Assembly: GCA_036003045.1 (NCBI GenBank)
Contig: DASYSS010000074.1
Span: forward strand, 1-41,901
Length of the DNA stretch: 41,901 bases
Direction of reading: 5' to 3'
DNA from: Gemmatimonadaceae bacterium
GTDB lineage: Bacteria; Gemmatimonadota; Gemmatimonadetes; Gemmatimonadales; Gemmatimonadaceae
In this document: piece after piece, positions 1 through 6,285 of the stretch
Layout of the letters: every line of letters starts with the position of its first letter
Position numbering within the stretch: the stretch's first letter is position 1
The notes under the pieces: model-generated
What the model saw: only the letters and a program-made list of their open reading frames with translations
What the model was told of the DNA's origin: nothing
Databases searched by the model: none
Position numbers and translations under genes: made by a program

Positions 1-453
1 GTCCCGGTCCTTCGTCATCTTCACCAATTCGCCCGACGCCGTTTCGGCCTTGCCGCGCCATTGGTTGCGATCAACGGTCAGCTCGCCGACGAGTTTGATT
101 TTCCGGGCGCGCTGATACCTGGCTTGCTTGATCCATTTGGGCAGATCGCGCTCGGCCTTGCCAGCCGACACGAACGCGCGCCATGCGAATCGCAAGCGAC
201 GGCCACTCGACCGGATCAACCGCCAGAGCTTCTTTATCTCCGGCCACAGCAAGACCACGATCACGAGCGCGAGGACGCCCATGACGCCGATCAGCGCGGG
301 GACGCCCTTCAGGAAGGGCGGCACGCGATCCTTCCACCACTTATGGAGGTTGCTCGCCGCGTCGTCCGGGGAGATCTGCGCCAAGTTCCAGACGAGCGCG
401 TACAGGAACGCGAACACCGATAACAGGATGGCAACGAGTCGTCGTCGTGACAT
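1..453 (-). CDS. Partial two-segment membrane protein (3' end beyond window)
   Basis: The reading frame starts at an ATG (451-453 on the + strand) and stays open to the left edge, so at least 151 residues are present and the C-terminus is missing. It opens with a basic N-terminus (MSRRRL) and a hydrophobic helix at residues 6-25, has a short polar loop, and a second hydrophobic helix around residues 54-70 ending in LLWPEIKKLW. A strongly basic, helical tail follows (KAERDLPKWIKQARYQRARKI), which may form a coiled coil. I do not recognise a family. It is divergently oriented from the GntR regulator at 530 and shares a ~76-bp intergenic region with it, so both may respond to the palindrome at 507-518. 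The function is unknown; the call rests on clean frame continuity and the two membrane segments. Confidence 0.6.
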   Translation of the reverse strand, partial: MSRRRLVAILLSVFAFLYALVWNLAQISPDDAASNLHKWWKDRVPPFLKGVPALIGVMGVLALVIVVLLWPEIKKLWRLIRSSGRRLRFAWRAFVSAGKAERDLPKWIKQARYQRARKIKLVGELTVDRNQWRGKAETASGELVKMTKDRD

Positions 454-506
454 GTCGCCAAGCTACGCATCGGAGCACCCTTGTGCAACAGGGATATAAC
501 CCCGAC

Positions 507-518
507 TGTACTAGTACA
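507..518. promoter_or_regulatory. 12-bp perfect palindrome, likely GntR operator
   Basis: TGTACTAGTACA is its own reverse complement. It lies 11 bp upstream of the GTG start of the YtrA-type regulator and contains a good -10-like hexamer, TACAAT (515-520), overlapping its right half. A transcript from that -10 would begin at about 527, so the message would be leaderless or nearly so. GntR-family repressors commonly bind short dyads at their own promoters, so autoregulation is the natural inference. No convincing -35 box was seen. Confidence 0.5.
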
Positions 519-529
519 ATCAAACTAAC

Positions 530-940
530 GTGTTTGCCGTCAATACTGACGATCCGACTCCCATCTATGCGCAACTCGATCGCAGCATACGCGCGGCGAT
601 CGCGCAGGGGAGGCTCGCTGTGGGCGACCGCCTGCCGACCGTGCGCCAACTCGCGGTGGACCTCAGGGTGAACGCCAATACCGTCGCCAAGGTCTACGCC
701 GAGTTGGAACGCTCGGGCGTGTTGGCGACGCAGCGCGGAGTGGGAACGTTCGTGCTCGCATCACCGCCTGCACCAAGCCACCCCAAGGCCGCGACCGCCC
801 GCCGCGAACGCGAGCGCCAGTTGCGGCCGCTCACCGACCGTCTGCTGGCTGACGCCGCGGCGGTCGGCATCTCACTCCGGGAGATCGTGGAGTACCTCCA
901 GGGGTTCGAGACGTCTCGCTCTACCACGGAGAAGACCTGA
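530..940 (+). CDS. GntR-family transcriptional regulator, YtrA subfamily
   Basis: This 136-residue protein has an N-terminal winged helix (residues ~8-76) with the family signature PIYAQLDRSIRAAIAQGRL, then LPTVRQLAVDLRVNANTVAKVYAELE and RGVGTFV. The C-terminal part is short and helical, without a UTRA or FadR effector domain, which is typical of the YtrA subfamily of about 120-135 residues. The GTG start is chosen because it precedes the conserved domain and lies just after a candidate -10 element. The gene ends 2 bp before the slipin ATG, so the two are almost certainly one transcript. YtrA-type regulators usually repress neighbouring membrane-associated operons; here the likely targets are itself and the slipin/YIP1 genes. 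The ligand is unknown. Confidence 0.85.
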   Translation: MFAVNTDDPTPIYAQLDRSIRAAIAQGRLAVGDRLPTVRQLAVDLRVNANTVAKVYAELERSGVLATQRGVGTFVLASPPAPSHPKAATARRERERQLRPLTDRLLADAAAVGISLREIVEYLQGFETSRSTTEKT

Positions 941-942
941 CC

Positions 943-1875
943 ATGACCAAGAAGAAGAAGACCGGAGTCCGCACTCCGAGCCCGAAACACGTCGCGCAGT
1001 CGAACGCGCGGTTCAACATCGTCGCGGTGTTCGTGCTCCTGTTGTCCGTTGCCGTCGGATTCTCAGTGAGCGCCGCGCAGAAGAGCCCGCACGGAATCGT
1101 CATCGGCATCGTCGTCGGGTTGATCCTCATGTTGTCGCCGCGCATCGCGCGGCAGTGGGAGCGCGCCGTCGTGCTGCGCCTCGGGAAATACAATGGACTG
1201 CGCGGGCCCGGGCTCTTCTGGGTCGTCCCGCTCATCGACAACGTGTCGTCGTGGATCGACCAGCGCGTCATCACGACCAACTTCAACGCCGAGGAGACGC
1301 TCACGTCGGACACGGTGCCGGTAAACGTCGACGCGGTGCTTTTCTGGATGGTGTACGATCCCGAAAAGGCCGCGCTCGAGGTGCAGGACTACGCGCGCGC
1401 CGTGAGCTGGGCGGCCCAGACCGCGCTCCGCGACATCATCGGACGCACGTCGCTCAGCGACCTGCTCCGCGGACGCGAGCGCATCGAGAGCGAATTGCAA
1501 AAGCTCATCGACGAGCGCTGCACGCCCTGGGGCGTGACCGTCCAGTCGGTCGAGATGCGTGACGTCATCATCCCGGCCGCACTGCAGGACGCGATGTCGC
1601 GCGAAGCGCAGGCCGCGCGCGAGAAAGCCGCCCGCATCATCCTCGGCGAGGCCGAAGTGGAGATCGCGCACCTCTTCAAGAACGCGGCGATGTCATACCA
1701 GGACAACCCGACCGCGCTGCACCTTCGGGCGATGAACATCCTGTACGAGGGTCTCAAGGAAAAGGGCGCCTTGATGCTCGTGCCCAGCACCGCCGTCGAG
1801 TCCATGGGGCTTGGGGGCTTGCTGGGAGCCGCAGCCGCGCAGCAGACTAAGTTGAGCCAGGGGCAAGGCGCTTGA
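943..1875 (+). CDS. Slipin (stomatin/prohibitin, SPFH/Band 7 family)
   Basis: The 310-residue protein begins with a lysine-rich tail and two adjacent hydrophobic stretches (~residues 25-43 and ~50-66). The SPFH/Band 7 domain follows, with the hallmark run WERAVVLRLGKYNGLRGPGL, then IDQRVITTNF and TVPVNVDAVLFWMVYDPEKA. A helical region rich in Glu, Arg and Ala (SREAQAAREKAARIILGEAE) matches the oligomerisation coiled coil of slipins. Bacterial slipins form membrane-bound oligomers and are often paired with NfeD proteases, but no NfeD gene is seen here. Instead the gene is coupled to a YtrA-type regulator upstream and followed 60 bp later by a YIP1 protein. A role in organising the inner membrane is inferred. 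Confidence 0.92.
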   Translation: MTKKKKTGVRTPSPKHVAQSNARFNIVAVFVLLLSVAVGFSVSAAQKSPHGIVIGIVVGLILMLSPRIARQWERAVVLRLGKYNGLRGPGLFWVVPLIDNVSSWIDQRVITTNFNAEETLTSDTVPVNVDAVLFWMVYDPEKAALEVQDYARAVSWAAQTALRDIIGRTSLSDLLRGRERIESELQKLIDERCTPWGVTVQSVEMRDVIIPAALQDAMSREAQAAREKAARIILGEAEVEIAHLFKNAAMSYQDNPTALHLRAMNILYEGLKEKGALMLVPSTAVESMGLGGLLGAAAAQQTKLSQGQGA

Positions 1876-1935
1876 CCTGGCGGATCGTCCCCGCACTCCT
1901 CACTCCGTCCTCTCCCCCTTCTCGCGAGTTCGACC

Positions 1936-2691
1936 ATGACCGAACCGTCCTCCGTCGCCGCGCCGCCCGCCTCGACAACGCCAGCGGCGCCACCGAAGGC
2001 TTCGTTCTGGGAAGACCTGATCGACATCTTCTTTTCGCCGGCGTCCGTGTTCCGCCGCAACGAGAACAAGAGCGTCTGGCCGCCGCTGCTGTTCGTGTCG
2101 ATCGCCATCGGCGTCATTTTCTTCTTCACGTTCAACCAGCTCGAGCCGATTTTTGACGCCGAGTTCCAACGCGGCATGGCCAAGGCCGCGGCGCAGCAAC
2201 CGCAGCTCACCCCCGAGGCAATGGCGAAGATGAAGGGAATCAGCGAGTCGGTTACTCGCTATGGCCTCTCGGTAATCATGTTCTTCTCAGTTCTGGTAAT
2301 CGGGGTCGTCTCCTGGGTCATCGGCAAGGTCGTCGGGTCGGCGCAGTCCTTCCACGCGGCGCTCGTCGTCGCGGCCTGGTCGTACATGCCGCGAGTCCTC
2401 GGCGCGATCCTTGGCGGAGTGCAAGGATTGCTTATGGATCCGGCGAGCCTCACCGGGCAACTGGCGATTTCTTTGAGCCCCGCTCGCTTCTTCGCGGCCG
2501 ATCAACCGAATCCGCTCATGTACCAGTTCTTGGGTCGGTTGGATTTGATAACGATCTGGGTGACGATCTTGCTGTCGGTTGGCCTCTATGTGACGGGCAA
2601 GGTGAGCAAGGGACGCGCGGCAATCTTCGGCGTCATCATCTGGCTCATTGGCGCACTGCCCGTCCTGCGAACGGCCTACATGTCCATGTGA
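1936..2691 (+). CDS. YIP1-family membrane protein
   Basis: This 251-residue protein has a Pro/Ala-rich cytoplasmic N-terminus, then the conserved entry SFWEDLIDIFFSPASVFRR that precedes the first membrane segment in bacterial YIP1-domain proteins. About five hydrophobic segments follow (near residues 48-67, 112-135, 140-165, 198-222 and 228-245). The start ATG lies directly after the slipin gene, 60 bp away on the same strand. The family is named after yeast Yip1, but in bacteria its role is undefined; neighbourhood with slipin suggests a shared inner-membrane function. The last 44 codon positions overlap an alternative upstream extension of the next gene (see findings). Confidence 0.85.
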   Translation: MTEPSSVAAPPASTTPAAPPKASFWEDLIDIFFSPASVFRRNENKSVWPPLLFVSIAIGVIFFFTFNQLEPIFDAEFQRGMAKAAAQQPQLTPEAMAKMKGISESVTRYGLSVIMFFSVLVIGVVSWVIGKVVGSAQSFHAALVVAAWSYMPRVLGAILGGVQGLLMDPASLTGQLAISLSPARFFAADQPNPLMYQFLGRLDLITIWVTILLSVGLYVTGKVSKGRAAIFGVIIWLIGALPVLRTAYMSM

Positions 2692-2749
2692 AACGGTGTA
2701 CGGCTCTCGGCTGACCGCCGAGGGCCGATGCCGGGCTGGTTGTCGACGA

Positions 2750-3268
2750 ATGTTTCTCGGATTTACGGGGATTCTTCCTTTCCTCGGCGTGATCCCGGCA
2801 TGGATCGCCGAGCGAAAGGGACGCAGTGGGTTCGGCTGGTGGGTCTACGGCACGACGATGTTCGTCATAGCCCTGCCCCACGCGTTGATGCTGAAAGACG
2901 CGGATGACCTCGCCGAGTTCATCGACGAGTTACGTCCTTGTCCGTCGTGCGCCAAGACGATTCGCGCCGATGCGACCTACTGCCGCTTCTGCAAGCACGC
3001 CGTTCCACCCGGCGAACGCCTCGACGACGACGCCTCGAACGCGTCTTTGATCCGAAGCCTCGCCTCGCGCGACGACAACACACGCGAGAAGGCCATCATC
3101 CTCCTCGGTGACCGCGGCCCATGGGCCAAGGAGGCTCTCCCGCAACTGCGGACCTTGCTCGACGACTCTTCACGCCGAGTTCGCATCCGCGCCGAATGGG
3201 CCGTCGAACGCATCGACGATGAAGGACCTCGCGTCCGACGCTTCGATCCCCCACCACCACAAGGCTAG
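2750..3268 (+). CDS. Membrane protein with zinc ribbon and HEAT-like repeat
   Basis: From the ATG at 2750 this protein has 172 residues: two closely spaced hydrophobic helices (residues 1-20 and 28-48), a four-cysteine zinc ribbon (C64, C67, C78, C81, in RPCPSC...YCRFCKH), and a C-terminal helical region (residues ~97-155) with the pattern of a HEAT repeat, including TREKAIILLGDRG and VRIRAEWAVERI. The same frame is open upstream to 2648 and would add a second Cys-rich segment overlapping the YIP1 gene; the ATG is preferred because the membrane helix starts right there, although no strong ribosome binding site is visible. It is the last gene of the slipin run and ends before an octamer repeat. 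Function unknown; adaptor-like binding is inferred. Confidence 0.7.
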   Translation: MFLGFTGILPFLGVIPAWIAERKGRSGFGWWVYGTTMFVIALPHALMLKDADDLAEFIDELRPCPSCAKTIRADATYCRFCKHAVPPGERLDDDASNASLIRSLASRDDNTREKAIILLGDRGPWAKEALPQLRTLLDDSSRRVRIRAEWAVERIDDEGPRVRRFDPPPPQG

Positions 3269-3290
3269 AACTCGTCATTCACAGCCGTTC

Positions 3291-3340
3291 CCGTCCACCT
3301 GTCCACCTGTCCACCTGTCCACCCGTCCACCGGTCCACCC
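3291..3340. repeat. 8-bp tandem repeat (CTGTCCAC)
   Basis: About six imperfect head-to-tail copies of CTGTCCAC/CCGTCCAC fill the 74-bp gap between two convergent genes. The same octamer recurs inside the alcohol dehydrogenase gene at 16050-16083. It is a simple-sequence repeat and may vary in copy number. Confidence 0.85.
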
Positions 3341-3342
3341 TC

Positions 3343-4707
3343 TTACCCGAACGCCCCCGACACTCTCCTCGCGTACGGTGGCGTCGCGTTCGATCGCATC
3401 CCCGGCGCCCACAACACGACTCGATCTCGGCCGAGCCGTTTCGCGACGTACAGCGCCTCGTCGGCGCGCGCTCTCAGCGCTCCGGCTATGTACGGCTCGC
3501 TGATTCGCTCCGATGCGATACCGACGCTGATCGTCACCTTCTTGTTGCCCTGCGGAACGCGGAACGTGTGCGAGCGCATCGAGTCCATCAGTCGCTCGGC
3601 GACCACCCCCGCGGTTTCGCTGTCGGCGCCCGGGAGCAGCATCACGAACTCTTCTCCTCCGACTCGCCCGACAACGTCCCCGGCGCGCGACGCGTCGAGC
3701 AGCAGCATGGCTACCTCGCGCAGCACCATGTCGCCGACCAAGTGGCCCGCCGAGTCGTTGATGGCCTTGAAGTGATCGATGTCGACGGCGAGGATCGCGA
3801 TCTCGGTCTCACGGCGCGACGCGCTGTCGATGATCTGGTCGAGCGCATACTCGAATCCGTTGCGATTCAAGCAGCTCGTGAGGTTGTCCGTGAACGCGAT
3901 CTCGGCGAGCTCGGACCGCATGTGGTTGTAGGCGCGGCCGAGCACCGTGATGGCGTCGGGCTCGCGGTTGCGCGATTCCACGAACGTGCGCCCGAAGTCA
4001 CCACGCTGGGCCGCCGCGAAGAGGTCGACGAGCGCGGCGAGGCGCTGGTTGGCGCTCGCCTGAAGGATCATCCCGTGGAACGACACGATGAGAAAGACGC
4101 AGAGCATCCAGCACTGCTCGCGCCAGTCGATGAAGATGCCGCGATGGTCCGCCGCGACCAGGAGGCCCAGGTACGCGGCTGACGACGCGACGACCACCGT
4201 GAGGGCGGGCGAGCGTAGGAAGAACATCTGCATCAATTGCAGAGCCAGAAGGCTCAGCAGGAGGGCGCGGCCGTAGTACGCGGGGCTCGTGACGAGGAGC
4301 GCCGTCGCATAAATCGCCATGACGTCCGCAAGCGCGAGCACGACGAGCGCCACGCGCGTGACCCTTTCGCGTCCTTCAATAAAGACTGTTAAAAGCGCGA
4401 CGAAGATGACGTACGCCGGCGCGATAGCGAGGATCGGCCAGACCGGCCCGCGCGCCCAGCCCGTGAGGCGCAGCACAATGCCGCCCGCCGCCACGGCTCC
4501 CGCGAGCCAGAAGCGCCGGGTGGACTGCCACACCACCATCTCCGCGTTGTTGAAGACGCCGGCCCGCTCGGCGTAGCGCGAACGGCCCAGCACGCGCTCG
4601 ATGGACAACATCGACTCGGCGGCGAATCGACGATACGAGCGCGGCGTGGGAAGCGGGAACGAGCGCCGTCGCTCGGTCAGATTCTGCGTAGGAGTGTGCG
4701 TCGACAT
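3343..4707 (-). CDS. Membrane-bound diguanylate cyclase (GGDEF)
   Basis: The 454-residue protein has five or six hydrophobic helices (residues ~68-215), a HAMP-like linker (~220-270) and a C-terminal GGDEF domain (~270-440). The active-site motif is GGEEF at residues 350-354, preceded by an intact RxxD inhibitory site (RAGD, 341-344) at the correct five-residue spacing, so product inhibition is expected. DIDHFKAIND and GHLVGDMVLR carry the metal- and GTP-binding residues. It makes c-di-GMP from two GTP at the inner membrane. The ATG at 4707 is chosen: 32 further codons upstream are open but encode repeat-derived sequence unlike protein. A c-di-GMP riboswitch lies 3.7 kb away. Three GTRATAC motifs sit upstream and may regulate it. 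Confidence 0.92.
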   Translation of the reverse strand: MSTHTPTQNLTERRRSFPLPTPRSYRRFAAESMLSIERVLGRSRYAERAGVFNNAEMVVWQSTRRFWLAGAVAAGGIVLRLTGWARGPVWPILAIAPAYVIFVALLTVFIEGRERVTRVALVVLALADVMAIYATALLVTSPAYYGRALLLSLLALQLMQMFFLRSPALTVVVASSAAYLGLLVAADHRGIFIDWREQCWMLCVFLIVSFHGMILQASANQRLAALVDLFAAAQRGDFGRTFVESRNREPDAITVLGRAYNHMRSELAEIAFTDNLTSCLNRNGFEYALDQIIDSASRRETEIAILAVDIDHFKAINDSAGHLVGDMVLREVAMLLLDASRAGDVVGRVGGEEFVMLLPGADSETAGVVAERLMDSMRSHTFRVPQGNKKVTISVGIASERISEPYIAGALRARADEALYVAKRLGRDRVVLWAPGMRSNATPPYARRVSGAFG

Positions 4708-4737
4708 CTGATGCGTGGCTGAGAGGGAGCCAGCGGA

Positions 4738-4801
4738 GTAATACCCGCCTTTGAGGACTCTCCTGCTGTGATACCCGCCACGACTCGGGCGTCGGTGATA
4801 C
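4738..4801 (-). promoter_or_regulatory. Direct repeats upstream of the diguanylate cyclase
   Basis: On the + strand GTAATACCCGCC (4738-4749) and GTGATACCCGCC (4768-4779) are 30 bp apart, about three helical turns, and a third core GTGATAC follows at 4795-4801. They lie 31-94 bp upstream of the cyclase start, where a promoter is expected. The regular spacing suggests sites on one DNA face for a regulator; no regulator is identified. Confidence 0.4.
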
Positions 4802-4811
4802 AAAACGTTCC

Positions 4812-5066
4812 AATGAACTGCAAACTGCGCAGCTGACGAACGGCGCTGCTGAGCAACACCGCACCTGCCGTAGGGCGCGATTCCCGAAGGACGCGAAGTG
4901 CGCGACTGCCGAACGTCGTCGAGCAGTTGCGCCGTTCACGCCTCTTGGTAGTTGCGCCGTTCACGCCCCTTGGTAGTTGCGGCCTTCGCGCCCGTTGTCA
5001 GGCCCCGTCGTCAGCTGCGCCCGTCGTCAGTCGCGCCGTTCGGCATCTGCGAAGTCAACGCAACTC
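4812..5066 (+). repeat. 25-bp tandem repeat element with conserved head (copy 1)
   Basis: The element starts with a head, AACTGCAAACTGCGCAGCTG, followed by a segment also found at 24683-24760 (CACCGCACxTGCCGTA core) and then decaying 25-bp units of the type CGCCTCTTGGTAGTTGCGCC (first 20 bases; positions 4936-4985). It occupies the gap between the diguanylate cyclase and the DinB gene. No coding potential is apparent. Related copies lie at 14088-14310 and 24657-24945. Confidence 0.7.
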
Positions 5067-5576
5067 CTATACACCTGCCGCCAACGCCATCAGCTTGATC
5101 TGCCCTGCATGATAAGTGTCGTGCAGCGCCATGCCGACCAGTTGTCTCGCGATCGGCGTATCGGAGCGCTCCGGGACGCGCGCCAGCTGCTCGGGCGTGG
5201 CCGCGCGGATCGCGGCGAGCAGGCGTTCCTGGTAGTCGTCCAGCAAATCGCGATCGACCAGCCACGCCGTCTCACTCAAATCGGCCGGCGACGCGGGCCA
5301 CCAGGGTTCTTTAATCGGCCGAGGAAACGGCGGAATGCTTTCGTTGGTGAGTCGCTCGATCAGCAGGTGGCGTCCGTGCGCGAGGTGCAACACGAGCTCC
5401 CAGATCGAGTGGCGGTGCGGCGCGATGCGCTTGGTCGCCGCTTCGGCGTCGACGCCGGCCAGCGCTTCAACGACACACGGGCCGTGCCAGGCCGGGCCGG
5501 CATACGATTCGTGAATCAGATCAGCGATGTAGTCGGGATGCGTGGTGGTCGGGTCCTGCACTCGCGTCGTCGTCAC
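5067..5576 (-). CDS. DinB-superfamily (four-helix metal-binding) protein
   Basis: From the GTG at 5576 the protein has 169 residues. A strong ribosome binding site (GAGGAGG) lies 6 bases before this GTG, which decides the start although the frame is open further upstream. The sequence fits the DinB/YfiT-like fold: an early helix with HSIWELVLHLAHGRH, a central loop rich in Pro and Trp (PFPRPIKEPWWP), and a last helix with HDTYHAGQ. These three His clusters are where DinB proteins bind a divalent metal. Family members include bacillithiol-type S-transferases and damage-inducible proteins of unknown role. It overlaps the stop codon of the upstream cytochrome gene by one base (TAGTG), implying translational coupling, but no functional link to alcohol oxidation is obvious. 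Confidence 0.82.
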   Translation of the reverse strand: MTTTRVQDPTTTHPDYIADLIHESYAGPAWHGPCVVEALAGVDAEAATKRIAPHRHSIWELVLHLAHGRHLLIERLTNESIPPFPRPIKEPWWPASPADLSETAWLVDRDLLDDYQERLLAAIRAATPEQLARVPERSDTPIARQLVGMALHDTYHAGQIKLMALAAGV

Positions 5577-6100
5577 TACCGTCCTCCTCGATCGATCGTC
5601 TTTCCGGTGAAGTTCTCCGTCGAGACGCTGTGGCCTTTGGAAAGCGTTTCGACGTAGGCGACGAGCCGCCAGATCTGGTCGTCGCCGATCCTCCCGCCCC
5701 ACGACGGCATTCCGTCCGGGCGCCCTTCATATATGGATTGAAAGATGTCACCGGAGGTGCTTCCGAAGTGCATGCGTCCGTCCTGTAAGCTTGGCCCCAT
5801 CGCCCCCGCGCCCTCGGCCCCGTGGCAGTCCAAGCAGTTGTAAGCCACGAACAGCTTGGCGCCCTCATCGATCCGGGCCGGATTGCCTGAGTACGGATTC
5901 TTGAGCGTCGCGAGCCGGCCTTGGAGGTTGAGCCCCGGCTGAATGTTGTCCGGATGCTCGACGAAGTACGTCGGCTGCGTGCCGATCTCGGTCACATGGA
6001 TCTGTTGGTTCGGCCGTGTCGTCCCTTGGGCTCGATACACGCCGACGCCGGTTAGTGCCAGGAGTACCGCGGCGGTTTGGAATGTCGAGGAGAGTTGCAT
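5576..6100 (-). CDS. Exported c-type cytochrome
   Basis: The ATG at 6100 is chosen because it follows an AAGGA ribosome binding site and begins a signal peptide (MQLSSTFQTAAVLLALTGVG). The mature part carries one haem-binding motif, CLDCH, at about residue 90, and a later Met-containing stretch (GMPSWGGRIGDDQIW) that supplies the likely sixth ligand, as in class I cytochromes. Length is 174 residues. It follows a PQQ dehydrogenase on the same strand (185-bp gap) and is therefore the probable electron acceptor for the reduced quinone in the periplasm, comparable in role to XoxG/MxaG, although direct orthology cannot be judged by eye. Its stop overlaps the DinB start. Confidence 0.88.
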   Translation of the reverse strand: MQLSSTFQTAAVLLALTGVGVYRAQGTTRPNQQIHVTEIGTQPTYFVEHPDNIQPGLNLQGRLATLKNPYSGNPARIDEGAKLFVAYNCLDCHGAEGAGAMGPSLQDGRMHFGSTSGDIFQSIYEGRPDGMPSWGGRIGDDQIWRLVAYVETLSKGHSVSTENFTGKTIDRGGR

Positions 6101-6210
6101 GAGTGGCGTTCCTTGTGGCACGATGGCCGTACCAGCTAGACGGGATGTCACTGCCGCAAGAAACGCCCCGAGGCAGTTCACAAAGAGTTTGTTTTTGTCG
6201 CCTGTAGCCG

Positions 6211-6250
6211 TATCCGCGAAATCCGTGGTTTATCCGCGAAATCCGCGTTC
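6211..6250. repeat. Two 20-bp tandem repeats
   Basis: TATCCGCGAAATCCGTGGTT is followed directly by TATCCGCGAAATCCGCGTTC (16 of 20 positions identical). Each unit itself contains ATCCGCGAAATCCG, an internal repeat of ATCCG. They sit in the 185-bp gap between the dehydrogenase stop and the cytochrome start. Confidence 0.75.
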
Positions 6251-6285
6251 TTTTCAGGCTGTTGCTTTGCCCCCAGCCTCCCAGC

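Noticed and set aside
4708..4803. N-terminal extension of the diguanylate cyclase to 4803
   Set aside because: The 32 extra residues come from the GTRATAC direct repeats and look non-coding; the ATG at 4707 starts normal sequence.
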